The notes beneath the pieces were generated by a model. The model did not search any database and was not told the origin of the DNA. It saw only the letters and a program-made list of their open reading frames with translations. A stretch of 64,000 bases of DNA. Origin: JACKHO01 sp041398745. GTDB lineage: Bacteria > Planctomycetota > Planctomycetia > Planctomycetales > Planctomycetaceae. The stretch lies in assembly GCA_041398745.1 (NCBI GenBank), contig JAWKUB010000005.1:434001-498000 (forward strand), given 5' to 3'. Of this stretch, positions 1-10,000 are shown piece after piece. Made by a program: the position numbers and the translations under genes. Positions within the stretch are counted from its first letter, which is position 1. Each line of letters starts with the position of its first letter.

Positions 1-60
1 TTTGTTCACGGCAATGACCGGACCATCTTCACAAATCACCTCAAGCACTTTGTTCGTCAC
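1..60 (-). CDS. RluA-family pseudouridine synthase, N-terminal fragment cut by window edge
   Basis: Reading leftwards from a GTG at 60, the frame stays open to the window edge and gives about 20 residues ending EDGPVIAVNK. This matches the first strand of the RluA/RsuA catalytic fold, where family members read 'YEDxxLlVVNKP' just before the catalytic Asp region. The family converts uridine to pseudouridine in rRNA or tRNA in the cytoplasm. Only this fragment is visible, so the subfamily cannot be set and the catalytic HRLD-type motif lies outside the window. An in-frame TTG at 66 is an alternative start. Further upstream the frame runs into a dispersed repeat, so a longer N-terminus is unlikely. 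Confidence is limited by the short length. Confidence 0.4.
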   Translation of the reverse strand, partial: MTNKVLEVICEDGPVIAVNK

Positions 61-99
61 GTCCAACTCGAATTCTTCGTCACCTCCGCAGGGTGCGGA

Positions 100-139
100 A
101 CGCACCACCGAAATGAATGCGAACTTCACCCACCCTACG
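100..139. repeat. Partial copy of a dispersed intergenic repeat
   Basis: The strings ACGCACCACC (100-109) and CACCCACCCTACG (127-139) recur in the same order at 17097-17106 and 17124-17136, inside a complete inverted-repeat element. The copy here seems to hold only the right half. It fills the spacer between the RluA-like fragment and the DUF393 gene. Confidence 0.55.
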
Positions 140-184
140 AAAAATTGGGGCTTACAGTGTGAAGAGTAACGGACCGAAGGTAAC

Positions 185-661
185 TCAGGGAAGGATTCGC
201 TCGCGGTCTGCGGCGGTCGGCATGCGGCACTGCTCCCGGTGACCAAACCAACGGTACCGGTTCGTCGCCACAATGCGATAACCCAAATCTCGTAGCGGCT
301 TGGGAATGAACCAAATCAGCCAGCCAGCCACTCCCCATATTCCTCCGATCAGCCAGAAGATTCTGACAATCGCCGAGGAGTACCGAAAACTCTCGCCACC
401 GGTTACGAGCACAACCGTTTTCAGATTCGTGGTTTCTTCCTCACCCAGCAGCTTGCGAGCGGTCTCACCCTGCAGCGGAGCGAACTGGAATGACTTCTTG
501 TAATCCCGCTTCATAACGAAATCGACATACCAGTTGCACAGGCCGCAAACTCCGTCAAACAAGAGCAGCGGACGGTCAGTCCCGGTGTGAGGGGCGTCGT
601 TCATGCGGTCAGGGGCTTCAAGGGTTTGGATAGATTCTTCGGCAGTCGGAAAGGCAAGCAT
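185..661 (-). CDS. DCC-family (DUF393) thiol-disulfide oxidoreductase-like protein
   Basis: This 158-residue protein carries the family signature D-G-V-C-G-L-C-N (Asp followed by CxxC) at about residues 35-42, preceded by the hydrophobic strand LLLF. The DCC/DUF393 family (YuxK-like) is predicted to have a thioredoxin-like redox function, but its substrate is unknown. A hydrophobic stretch GGIWGVAGWLIWFIP in the second half is usual for the family and may contact the membrane. The ATG at 661 is preferred because GGGGTGA lies just upstream. An ATG at 604 would give a 139-residue protein that still holds the whole domain, so the start is uncertain. The gene appears monocistronic and its stop is followed by a repeat fragment. 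Confidence 0.8.
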   Translation of the reverse strand: MLAFPTAEESIQTLEAPDRMNDAPHTGTDRPLLLFDGVCGLCNWYVDFVMKRDYKKSFQFAPLQGETARKLLGEEETTNLKTVVLVTGGESFRYSSAIVRIFWLIGGIWGVAGWLIWFIPKPLRDLGYRIVATNRYRWFGHREQCRMPTAADRERILP

Positions 662-748
662 AGCATTCACCCCGATGAAAAGCAGATTCAATATCTGAAC
701 CGCAGATTGGTGCCCTGATTAACCGTGCTACTGACAGTCATCCGGTAG

Positions 749-768
749 CACAGACTTTCCTGTCTGTG
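749..768 (-). terminator. Perfect short hairpin after tsaC (dispersed CACAGAC family)
   Basis: CACAGAC (749-755) and GTCTGTG (762-768) form a 7-bp stem three bases beyond the tsaC stop. The same motif follows the CxxCH gene at 10433-10452, and a variant sits at 53004-53023. The position suggests transcription termination, but there is no T-tract, so this is inference. Confidence 0.45.
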
Positions 769-770
769 TT

Positions 771-1736
771 TCAGCGCGTCGCCGCCCGTCGTAACCGATC
801 ATTCAATGCCACACCGAGTTCCCGGTCGGGAAATCGCTCGGCGAGAATGATGTCAATATCGGGTCGATCCAATCGTCGCAGTGCTGCGAAGAAGTTTGCT
901 GTGGCTTCGACGAGCGAACCATTGGGTGAGAGAACTTCAACCATGGACAGGTTTTCGTGGGCTGGCGGTGCCTGCTGAAAGCAAAGGGCCGCTGCACGTG
1001 GAGGAATGCGGATAGTGCTCCAGTCATTCACAATCTGAATGGGGGTCAGTGGTGCATAGTGGCTGGCGAGTTGTCCCGGCGCCGCCGGCGCCGTTTCATC
1101 GAGGAGATTAGAGACGACCGTCACGTCGCTGCAGACGGTCCGCAGCATTTCGAGAGTCGTTCCTCCCACTCTCAGAACTTCGAGGGAATTTGGTCCTATC
1201 ATGCGGACGACGGTCGATTCTACGCCCACGCTGCAGGGACCATCATCCAACACGAGGTCGACACTCTCGCCGAGTTGCTCCACCACATGAGCAGCCGTGG
1301 TGGGGCTCGTGCGTCCGAACAAATTGGCACTCGGTGCCGCAACGGGAACACCGGCTTCCTTGATAAGTTGCCGGGCTACTTCATTCGCCGGGATGCGAAT
1401 CCCGACGTCAGGCAAACCAGATGTTACCAGGTCGGGAATGATGTCCCGCTTCGGCAACAGCAGTGTTAGCGGTCCAGGCCAGAACTTTTGACTCAACATT
1501 TCAAACAGGGGATGACCCGTTTCCGCGAGTGGTTCGATGTCTGCAATTGCGGCCACGTGCACAATCAGAGGATCAAATTCCGGCCGCCGTTTGGCGGCAA
1601 AGATTTTCGCCACGGCAGTGGGGTCCAGGGCGTTCGCACCCAGGCCGTATACTGTTTCTGTCGCAAAAGCCACGAGTCCTCCCGCACGCAAAACTTGCGC
1701 ACAGCGGGCGACATCACGTGTGATTTCAGCAGCCAT
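771..1736 (-). CDS. tsaC: L-threonylcarbamoyladenylate synthase (TsaC/Sua5 type, YrdC domain)
   Basis: The product makes threonylcarbamoyl-AMP from threonine, bicarbonate and ATP in the cytoplasm, the first step of the t6A37 modification of ANN-decoding tRNAs. The 321-residue protein shows the YrdC domain (about residues 8-200). It includes the binding motif KRRPEFDPLIVHV, the strand ATETVYGLG near the N-terminus, FWPGPLT, and PSAN. A second segment with APGQLASHYAP (about 230) belongs to the Sua5-specific C-terminal domain, so this is the two-domain Sua5 form rather than the single-domain TsaC. The ATG at 1736 starts a typical N-terminus; upstream codons have no family match. Its likely partner TsaD is not in the window. 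Confidence 0.93.
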   Translation of the reverse strand: MAAEITRDVARCAQVLRAGGLVAFATETVYGLGANALDPTAVAKIFAAKRRPEFDPLIVHVAAIADIEPLAETGHPLFEMLSQKFWPGPLTLLLPKRDIIPDLVTSGLPDVGIRIPANEVARQLIKEAGVPVAAPSANLFGRTSPTTAAHVVEQLGESVDLVLDDGPCSVGVESTVVRMIGPNSLEVLRVGGTTLEMLRTVCSDVTVVSNLLDETAPAAPGQLASHYAPLTPIQIVNDWSTIRIPPRAAALCFQQAPPAHENLSMVEVLSPNGSLVEATANFFAALRRLDRPDIDIILAERFPDRELGVALNDRLRRAATR

Positions 1737-1889
1737 TGGTAACACATCGGCGAGGTTGCAGGATGGTTCCGCCGAGACTAACGAGCGTCGTTGCCATCGA
1801 CAAGACACGGATGACTATGGATAATCAGACTTTGATTGGTCTTCGTGATCCCACCCTTTGAACAGCAGCGGGCTGTGGTGTTTGTGCCT

Positions 1890-3287
1890 ATGTTATTTCC
1901 ACCGAATCATTCCCGACGCAATTTCCTGCTGCAGGCGGGCGGTGGGTTCGGTGCCATTGCGTGTTATGGCTTACTGAATGCCAACGGTATGGCGGGCGAG
2001 TCGGTCGGGCAACCACACTTTGCGCCGCGGGCTCGACGGGTTATTTATCTATTCATGCATGGTGGCCCAAGTCAGGTCGATTTGTTCGACCCCAAACCGG
2101 CTCTGCAGAAGCATGCGGGTGAACCACTGCCGGACAGCGTTGGCAAGGTCATGACGCGTCGCAAGGTCGCCACGAATCCGTTGCTGCCTGCCATTAAGCC
2201 GTTTCGAAAATATGGCGAGTCGGGACTTGAAGTCAGCGACTTCCTGCCGGAAATTGCTCAGTGTGCTGATGAACTGTGTGTTCTGCGTTCGTGTCATGGC
2301 GACAGCGTGAACCATCCGCAGTCTGTTTATCAAATGAACACGGGCAGCATTCTGATGGGAAAACCCAGTCTGGGCAGTTGGGTGAGCTATGGACTGGGAA
2401 CGGAGAACCGCGACCTCCCCGCGTTTGTCGTCATGCCCGATCAAGGTTCCGGTATTAAAGGGGGACCACCTGCCTGGGGAAGCGGATTCCTGCCCGCGAC
2501 CTATCAGGGTACGGTCGTCCGCCCCGGTGCAAATCCTATCCTGCATCTCACTCCACCTGCTGGGATGACGTCAGCCAGGCAGCGGCACATTCTTGATTTC
2601 GTTCAGCAGCAGAACAAAGAACATTTGCTGCAGCGCGAACGCGACTCCGAACTCGAAGCTCGGATTGAGTCGTACGAACTCGCCTTCCGCATGCAGAGCA
2701 CGGCTCCGGAAGTCACGGACATTTCGCAGGAGTCTGCGGCAACGCAGCGGCTGTATGGCATTGACCAGAAGGAAACCCGAGAGTTCGGCATCCGCTGTCT
2801 GCTGGCCCGCCGCATGGCAGAACGCGGTGTGCGATTCATTCAACTTTACTCCGGCGACACGAACGGCTGGGACGCCCATAAAGACGTCGCCGAAAATCAC
2901 GGCCACTACTGCCGTGCCACCGACCGACCCGTCGCTGGGTTGCTTAAAGACCTCAGACAACGTGGACTGCTGGACGACACGCTCGTTGTTTGGGGTGGCG
3001 AATTCGGACGCATGCCCATGAGTGAACAGGGAACCGGACGCGATCACAACCCCTGGGGGTACACCGTCTGGCTGGCTGGTGGCGGCGTGAAAGGTGGCAT
3101 GGCCTTCGGATCAACCGACGAGTTCGGATTGCGTGCCGCCGAGAACCCTGTTCATGTCCACGACCTTCATGCCACCATTTTGCATCTTCTCGGATTCGAT
3201 CACACCGCTTTGACCTACTTCCATAACGGCCGCGATCAACGTCTCACGGACGTCGAAGGCAATGTGGTGACGCAAATACTCGCCTGA
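1890..3287 (+). CDS. DUF1501 domain protein with Tat signal
   Basis: This 465-residue protein begins with a twin-arginine export signal: SRRNFLLQAG at residues 8-17, then a hydrophobic run GGFGAIACYGLL. The body matches DUF1501, an alkaline-phosphatase-fold family abundant in planctomycetes. Visible family landmarks are FMHGGPSQVDLFDPKP, a central VLRSCHGDSVNHP, WGGEFGRMP and GRDHNPWGY. Function is not established; the fold suggests a metal-dependent hydrolase acting outside the cytoplasmic membrane. The ATG at 1890 is chosen because the Tat motif follows directly. The stop codon shares one base with the start of the next gene, so the two are translationally coupled. DUF1501 normally pairs with DUF1549/DUF1553 proteins, as here, although the DUF1501 gene often comes second. 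Confidence 0.92.
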   Translation: MLFPPNHSRRNFLLQAGGGFGAIACYGLLNANGMAGESVGQPHFAPRARRVIYLFMHGGPSQVDLFDPKPALQKHAGEPLPDSVGKVMTRRKVATNPLLPAIKPFRKYGESGLEVSDFLPEIAQCADELCVLRSCHGDSVNHPQSVYQMNTGSILMGKPSLGSWVSYGLGTENRDLPAFVVMPDQGSGIKGGPPAWGSGFLPATYQGTVVRPGANPILHLTPPAGMTSARQRHILDFVQQQNKEHLLQRERDSELEARIESYELAFRMQSTAPEVTDISQESAATQRLYGIDQKETREFGIRCLLARRMAERGVRFIQLYSGDTNGWDAHKDVAENHGHYCRATDRPVAGLLKDLRQRGLLDDTLVVWGGEFGRMPMSEQGTGRDHNPWGYTVWLAGGGVKGGMAFGSTDEFGLRAAENPVHVHDLHATILHLLGFDHTALTYFHNGRDQRLTDVEGNVVTQILA

Positions 3288-5191
3288 TGAAAACGGTTTT
3301 CTCCATTTGTTCTCTGTTTCTCGTTGCCGCAGTGGTGACGACACTGGCTGAAGAGCCGGAGGGTCCGCCCCTCGCAGAACCGCCAATTACTGACGTCGAC
3401 TTTGAATTACCGGGCCTGCAGCCACTCGTGCGTCCGACGGTTCCGGAAACTCAGAATACGGAATGGCCAGCGAATGCCATCGATCAGTTCATTTTGTCGC
3501 AGTTGGAAGATTCAGATCTTGCTCCCGTCGAACAGGCCAGTCGACTAACGCTGCTGCGACGCATTAGTTTCGATGTGCGCGGATTGCCTCCGTCGATGGA
3601 AGAAATCGAACGCTATGTGACGGCCGAGAATGTTCCCCCCTGGTCAGTCGTTGTCAACGACATGTTGGCTGATTCGGCCTACGGTGAGCGCTGGGCTCAG
3701 CACTGGCTCGACCTTGTTCGTTTTGCTGAGACCGATGGCTTCGAGCACGACAAAGTCCGTCCCGAAGCATGGCGGTACCGCGACTGGGTCATTAACGCCT
3801 TCAATGACAATCTGCCATACGACCAATTCATTTCACTGCAGCTTGCGGGTGACGAACTTGCCCCCGATGACCTCTCCGCCCGCATTGCCACGGGCTACCT
3901 CATGGCCGGGCCGGATATGCCGGACATTAATTTACAGGAGGAACGGCGACACAGTTTTCTGAATGGCATGACGGCGAATCTCGGCGAAGTCGTATTCGGT
4001 CTGCAGTTTGGCTGTGCTCAATGCCACGACCACAAGGCCGATCCCATTTCCCAGGCCGACTTCTACCGACTCCGCGCCTGCTTCGAAACGATTGATCTCT
4101 TCAAGGAACCAGCACTGAAAGTCGCTGGCGAGGAGAACGAGAAGAAGCTGCGGGTGGTGCAGAATTCCGAAAATCCCTCACCAAGTCACCTGTGGATTCG
4201 GGGTGATTTCCGTCGCCCCGGCCCGGAACTGCAGCCGGCGGCGCCGCGCGTCATCGATGCTGCTCTGGAACGTTTCCTCAAGGCCGAGGCCGTTTCAGTC
4301 ACCAGTGAAACACCTCGCACCGACTTGGCACGGTGGGCTATGCATCCTCAGAATCCGTTGCCCGCCCGCGTCATGGTAAACCGCATGTGGCAGCACCATT
4401 TTGGTGTCGGCCTCGTGTCGACTTCGAGTGACTGGGGCTGGATGGGAACCGGTCCGACACACCCCGAGTTACTGGACTGGCTGGCGGTGGAACTCATTGA
4501 ATCGGGCTGGGATTTGAAACACATTCACCGACTCATTCTGAATTCAGCAACCTACCAACTCGCCAGTCGCCGCACGGGAGAATCATCCAACGAGGTCTGG
4601 GACAACCTGTTGGAACATGATCCCGACAACCAGCTCCTCGGACGTGCACGCCGTCGCCGACTCAATGGTGAAGCCATTCGTGATGCACTCCTCTCCGTCT
4701 CTGGGCAGTTGAATCGAAAACAGGGCGGCCCTGGTGTGCGCCCACCGCTGCCACAGGAAGTTGTGGGCACTTTGCTGAAAGATCAATGGCCCGTGACGAA
4801 GGACGCTTCAGAACACACCCGCCGCAGTATTTATTTATTCGCCCGCCGCAATTTACGGTTCCCCCTGTTCGAGGCTTTCGACAAGCCCGACTCCAATTTG
4901 AGTTGCCCAATCCGCGTGCAAACCACCATTGCGCCGCAGGCCCTGCACCTGCTCAATTCCGAGTTCGTCATGGAGTCTGCGAACAAGTGCGCCGAACGCG
5001 TACTGAAGGCCGAGTCGACCGAAGCAGCGCGCATCCAACTGCTCAGCCAACTGACATTCGGTCGCCCACCGACAGAGCAGGAAATGGCTCAAAGTGTGCA
5101 GTTCCTCAAGAGCAGCGAAGAGCCTAACCAAGCCTGGCCCGACCTCTGCCACGCCTTCTTCAACAGCAACGAGTTCGTCTACAACGACTGA
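3287..5191 (+). CDS. DUF1549/DUF1553 (PSD1-type) secreted protein
   Basis: The 634-residue product has a cleavable-looking signal peptide (SICSLFLVAAVVTTLAEE), then a DUF1549 region (about 60-270) and a DUF1553 region (about 350-610). DUF1549 carries the cysteine/histidine cluster CAQCHDHKADPIS near residue 243, which resembles a CxxCH haem site, and DUF1553 holds the conserved HPLLARVMVNR-like segment, here NPLPARVMVNRMWQHHFG. The usual N-terminal planctomycete cytochrome C domain is absent, so this is the short form. The family is specific to the PVC group and linked by context to degradation of complex substrates, but no reaction is known. It starts on the last base of the DUF1501 stop and is almost certainly co-transcribed and functionally paired with it. 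Confidence 0.92.
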   Translation: MKTVFSICSLFLVAAVVTTLAEEPEGPPLAEPPITDVDFELPGLQPLVRPTVPETQNTEWPANAIDQFILSQLEDSDLAPVEQASRLTLLRRISFDVRGLPPSMEEIERYVTAENVPPWSVVVNDMLADSAYGERWAQHWLDLVRFAETDGFEHDKVRPEAWRYRDWVINAFNDNLPYDQFISLQLAGDELAPDDLSARIATGYLMAGPDMPDINLQEERRHSFLNGMTANLGEVVFGLQFGCAQCHDHKADPISQADFYRLRACFETIDLFKEPALKVAGEENEKKLRVVQNSENPSPSHLWIRGDFRRPGPELQPAAPRVIDAALERFLKAEAVSVTSETPRTDLARWAMHPQNPLPARVMVNRMWQHHFGVGLVSTSSDWGWMGTGPTHPELLDWLAVELIESGWDLKHIHRLILNSATYQLASRRTGESSNEVWDNLLEHDPDNQLLGRARRRRLNGEAIRDALLSVSGQLNRKQGGPGVRPPLPQEVVGTLLKDQWPVTKDASEHTRRSIYLFARRNLRFPLFEAFDKPDSNLSCPIRVQTTIAPQALHLLNSEFVMESANKCAERVLKAESTEAARIQLLSQLTFGRPPTEQEMAQSVQFLKSSEEPNQAWPDLCHAFFNSNEFVYND

Positions 5192-5217
5192 GAACGGCGA
5201 TTCACCGCTCCGATGAC

Positions 5218-6834
5218 TTATGCTGCCTCAGCTGGCTTGTCGCTGTTTGTCATGGCCCATTTGAGAAGCGGCGGCGTCACCATGGTAGTTACCATGATCA
5301 TGACGACCAGGGCCGCGTAAGTGGATTCCTGGATTACTGGGGCCAACGTACCATCCGCAGACTTCATTTTCAGGCCCGCCCCAATGTTTGCGAAAATCAG
5401 TCCGACTTCCCCACGGGGAATCATCCCCAAGCCGACCGCGAGTCGGTTCTGCCCGGGCTCAACGACACCAAATGCACAGACCTGCTTACCGATAATTGCG
5501 ACAAAGGTCAGGGCTGCCGCCAACGCCCAGACACTGGGACTTGTCAGGAATTGATCCAGGCGAACATTTATTCCCATTTGCACAAAGAAAATGGGAACCA
5601 GTAGCGCAGTGAGCGGCTGAATGGCGTGCTCGAGCTCCACATTTTCCCGCCGACTCAAGTCTTTGTAGTGGGCGTGCTCAAGAATGAGTCCCGCAGCGAA
5701 GGCCCCTACAATTGGTTCTAAACCGACAAAGGACGCCAGATATGCCATTCCAAAACAAACAACAAGGCTTGCCGCCACAAGCAAACCGTGCCCCTTGAGG
5801 TAGCTGGCAAAGCGGAAAAGCGGACGTGTGAGCAAGCCACCGAGAAAGACCGCGCCAATAAGAAAGCCAACAGCCTTAACGACAATGAAAACAAACGAAC
5901 CAATTTTCAGCGCTCCGCCGGTCCCTGCCTGAGCAATGATTCCTTGGACAATGGCCAACACAATGAGGCCGAGGACGTCATCAATCACCGCAGCACCGAG
6001 AATAATTTTCGATTCTCGTTGCTGACTGCGTCCCAAGTCCTTCAACACGCGGGCTGTAATTCCCACACTTGTCGCACACAGAGCTGCGCCAAGGAATAGC
6101 CAAACCTGATAAGGACGATTACTCAGAAAGAACCATCCCACACCAATACCAAGCAGCATGGGAGCGACGACCCCCAGAATAGCCACCAACAGAGATGACG
6201 TACCGACTTTCAGCATGTCGCGCACGTTTGACTCGAGTCCGACCTCAAACAACAACAAAACCACGCCAATTTGTGCCAGGATGCTCAGAATGAAACCGGT
6301 GGTATGAGTGGCGTCTGGTCCGTTATCTGAATAGCGCAGAAAATCTAATGCCGTGAATTCGACATTCATGAGCCCAAGTAGGTAGCCCAGATTCCCAAGC
6401 AACACGCCAATACACAATTCGCCCAACACGGCTGGCATCGCCAAACGCTCAAAAATATCGCCCGATAATTTTGCGCAGAACAAGAGCAGCACAATCGCGG
6501 CCAAGACGGGAGCCACGGGTTTGTCGTGCCCGCCTCCTTCGTGTTGCTCCTCACCTTCTGGAGCTTCAGTCACTGGAACATCGGCGGACTCAGCGCCTTC
6601 CCCCGGATGCTCATGGCTGGCTTCCGTGGGATGATCGTCGGCTGCAACGGCGGATCCGGACTTTGGGGCGACCCCAAACAAGTATGCGGCAACCACCATC
6701 ACCACGAGGCCAATGACCAGATACGTGGGACGAGGGCGGCGGCTTTGAGGCGATTTCGGTCGCAGCGGCGGGGAAATCGTGTAAGTCAACGTAACACCTG
6801 GTGAAGTAAGGTCCCGGCGAGTCGAAACTTGCAC
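5218..6834 (-). CDS. CPA2-type cation:proton antiporter (KefB/NapA-like)
   Basis: This 538-residue membrane protein has an unusual N-terminus: a basic, Pro-rich cytoplasmic stretch, one transmembrane helix (LVIGLVVMVVAAYLFG), then an acidic/His-rich linker (residues about 60-105) before the 12-13 helix sodium/hydrogen exchanger domain. The core shows the expected helix breaks and family strings such as LLLFEVGLES, GAAVIDDVLGLIVLAIV (holding the paired Asp residues of electrogenic CPA2 antiporters) and FAAGLILE. It should exchange Na+ or K+ for protons across the cytoplasmic membrane. No C-terminal RCK/TrkA-N domain is present, unlike KefB/KefC. The frame opens with GTG at 6834, with a TTG at 6789 as an alternative. 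It converges with the PSD1 gene, 26 bp away. Confidence 0.9.
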   Translation of the reverse strand: MQVSTRRDLTSPGVTLTYTISPPLRPKSPQSRRPRPTYLVIGLVVMVVAAYLFGVAPKSGSAVAADDHPTEASHEHPGEGAESADVPVTEAPEGEEQHEGGGHDKPVAPVLAAIVLLLFCAKLSGDIFERLAMPAVLGELCIGVLLGNLGYLLGLMNVEFTALDFLRYSDNGPDATHTTGFILSILAQIGVVLLLFEVGLESNVRDMLKVGTSSLLVAILGVVAPMLLGIGVGWFFLSNRPYQVWLFLGAALCATSVGITARVLKDLGRSQQRESKIILGAAVIDDVLGLIVLAIVQGIIAQAGTGGALKIGSFVFIVVKAVGFLIGAVFLGGLLTRPLFRFASYLKGHGLLVAASLVVCFGMAYLASFVGLEPIVGAFAAGLILEHAHYKDLSRRENVELEHAIQPLTALLVPIFFVQMGINVRLDQFLTSPSVWALAAALTFVAIIGKQVCAFGVVEPGQNRLAVGLGMIPRGEVGLIFANIGAGLKMKSADGTLAPVIQESTYAALVVMIMVTTMVTPPLLKWAMTNSDKPAEAA

Positions 6835-7055
6835 TCCCGAGCGGCAATTTCGAGGGCAGGAGCCCCCATTGCTCTATTTTCTGAATTCAAGTTATGATCG
6901 CGAACATTAGGAAGGTCGCACGTCCAAGGCAACGTCTTTCCAATAATGGAAATCCTCAGGAGGAGGACCCATTGGAATTGACTGATACCTTTCCCGATTC
7001 GTGGTTGACCTAACGTAATCGCCCGTTCGGTTTTCGACTCAAACATAGCGGACCA

Positions 7056-10000
7056 ATGGATTTCCTGCTGACACCAAGGATGGTGAAGGGTCTCTTCGTC
7101 ATTCTCATTTTGGGTATCGCTTCTTCACCGCTGGCACTCAGCGAGGAAGAAAACGCCGAATTGGGACTCGCCGTCGCTGACGGTTTTGAGGTCACCCGCT
7201 TTGCCGGAGACGATTTGTGTCACGACGTCTTTTCCATGACGGTGACCAGCGAAGGGCATATTGCCGTTTCCGGTCCCGGTTATGTCCGGGTACTCATTGA
7301 CTCGGACCAAGACGGCGTCGCCGATGACAGCCGGGTGTTTGTTGACGGACCGGAAAGTGGTGCGCAGGGCATGTTCTTCTATGGCCCCGACCTGCTCTGC
7401 ACGGGCGATGCCGGACTCATTCGCTACCGCGACCGCGACCGTGACGGCAAGGCCGATGGTCCTCCCGACGTCTTTCTGCGAGCTCGGGCCGGCGCAGAAC
7501 ACGACATCCATGCCATTCGGAAAGGGCCCGATGGTTACTGGTACGTCATTTCCGGAAACAGTGCCGAAATCGACGAGCGGTACATTACGCTCGACAGTTC
7601 CCCTATCCAGCATCCCCACGCCGGAACCGTCGTTCGCTTCAAACCGGACCTCACTTCCGGCGAAGTTTTCGCTGACGGAATTCGCAACGCGTACGACTTC
7701 GACTTTGCTCAAGCTGGCGACCTGTTCGTCTTCGACAGCGACGGCGAACGCGACCTCAGCCTGCCGTGGTATCAACCGACCCGCGTGTTCCATGTTCCAC
7801 CAGGATCAAATCTTGGCTGGTATTCCAACAGCCACATCCGTCCGAGTAATTCCTTCGACGTGCCTCCCACGCTGGCAAGCCTGGGTCGCAGTTCGCCGAC
7901 GGGAGTTGTCTGCTATCGTCACACGGCGTTTCCGCTGAAGTATCAGGGAGCCTTGTTCGTGCTCGACTGGACATTCGGTCGCATTTGGTCATTGCCCGTC
8001 GATGAACATGGCGGAACCTGGAAAACCAATCCCGAAGTCTTCCTCACAGCAACTGGCGAACATGGATTCGCCCCCACCGACGCCGAGGTTGGCCCTGACG
8101 GTGCTCTCTACGTTTGTATTGGCGGACGCGGTACTCGCGGGGGCGTGTTTCGCATTGCTCCGAAAGGCAAACAACTCAGCAATTGGAATGTTGCTGCAGA
8201 ACGCGGCTTACAGGGCATTGACACCGTTCTGAACGCTCCGCAACCGCTGTGCAGTTGGTCCCGGGCAATTTGGGAGCCCATTGCCAAACAACTGGGACGC
8301 GAGGCATTCCTTGACGCAGCCCTCGCCACCACTCGACCGGGTGGCGAACGAATTCGGGCCATCGAAATCCTGACTGAGAAGTTTGATGGCATCGACGCAG
8401 AGATGGCCGCAACATTGGCAAAAGATGCAAACCCCTTTGTCCGTGCACGCGCCGCCTGGTCGCTTGGTCGATCCAATCCCGCCCATCCTGACATCGAATT
8501 GCTGCGTCCTTACCTGCAGGATTCGCAACCGCAAGTTGCCCGCGCCGCACTGGAAGCACTCGTCGGTGCCGAGTCGCAACTGCTGGACAATCTCACCGAG
8601 GAACTGGGGCATCAGCTGGCCCACGCTGATCCCACGGTCCGCCAAGTCGCCACCCACGTTGTTTCCAAGGTCTCGAAGCCGGCGTACCAGAAGATTGCCG
8701 TCGTAGCCATTAACCATGGCTGGCAAGGGGCCGTTCCTCTCGCAGCCGCATTCTCGCTGCGAAACGCCGGTTATCAGCCGTATCCCATCGACATTGCCAC
8801 GCGGCTTTTAAGTTCGCCCAATCAGCCGGTCGACCTCCGAGTCGACGCGGCACGACTGTTGCAAATTGGACTGGGAGAGTTGGGTGGAAGTGATCCCACA
8901 CTCGCCCCAGCACTTCAGGGATATGTCAGCCAGGCCAATCTCACAACACATGACCAGGAACTCGATGCACTCCGCATCCTGCTGGCCAAAACGTATCCCA
9001 CCGAACATGTCGAGTTAAATCGCGAATTGGAAATCGCCATTTCCATGCTGCAGCCACCGAATCCCGAAGTGCTCGGCAAGGTGCTCGCCAACGTCACCGC
9101 TGAGTCAAACGCCGTCGATGACATCCACTGGCTCATTGTCGCATCGCGCATTCCCGTGGCGGCCACCGCCGAACAACGGAACCAAATTGCATCAACCCTC
9201 GTGGGACTGGAACGGAAGGTGCGTGAACAGAAACTCGCACAGGACATCAGCTGGGATGAGCGGGTCGTCGATGTCTACCGCGCACTGGTGAAGCAGGATG
9301 ATCAACTCCCGCTGGCCATTCTGAACCATCCCGAGTTCGGTGAGCCCGGCCACGTACAGTTCGCCACGGAAATGCCGCCGAAGTTGTTCAAGGATGTCGT
9401 CGCGGTATTCATCAAACAGCTCGATGCCAATCCCGACTACGAGTGGAGCACCGATTTAGTTTATCTGCTCGGTGCCGCCGAAGACCCGGTCATTCGCCAG
9501 CGGGTGTATGAGCAGTTCGACGACTACGCCCTCCGTTCGGCAGTTCTCATGTCCCTCTCTGAGTATCCGCTGCCGGAGGACCGCACGTACTTCGTGCAGG
9601 GATTGGACACCGCAGATGTCGAAGTCCTCCTGAAATGCATCCAGGCCCTCGCGATTATGCCCGGCTCCGTGAGCGCGGTCGAGAATGTCACGCTCGCCCG
9701 GACCTTGCGGCGTCTCGGCTATGACGGCGACGAACGACAGGCCCGCGATCAAATTGCCGAGCTATTGCAACGAAACCTTGGCGTGTCGTGCGGCTATCGC
9801 CTCGCCCGCGACGGTGATCCTCAGCGCGAAGCCGTCGAACTCTGGACCTCAACGGTCCAAAAGCGATTCCCAAGTGAATTCAAAGAACAATTTGGTCGTG
9901 GTACAGAAGATGTCGCCGAACTCAAAACTGTTCTAGCCAGCGTCCAGTGGGAGCAGGGTGAGGCGGAACGGGGATTAAAGATCTTCACGTCACGTGGCTG

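Noticed and set aside
957..1469. 170-residue plus-strand frame opposite tsaC
   Set aside because: The opposite-strand YrdC domain is unambiguous and this frame has no likeness to known proteins.
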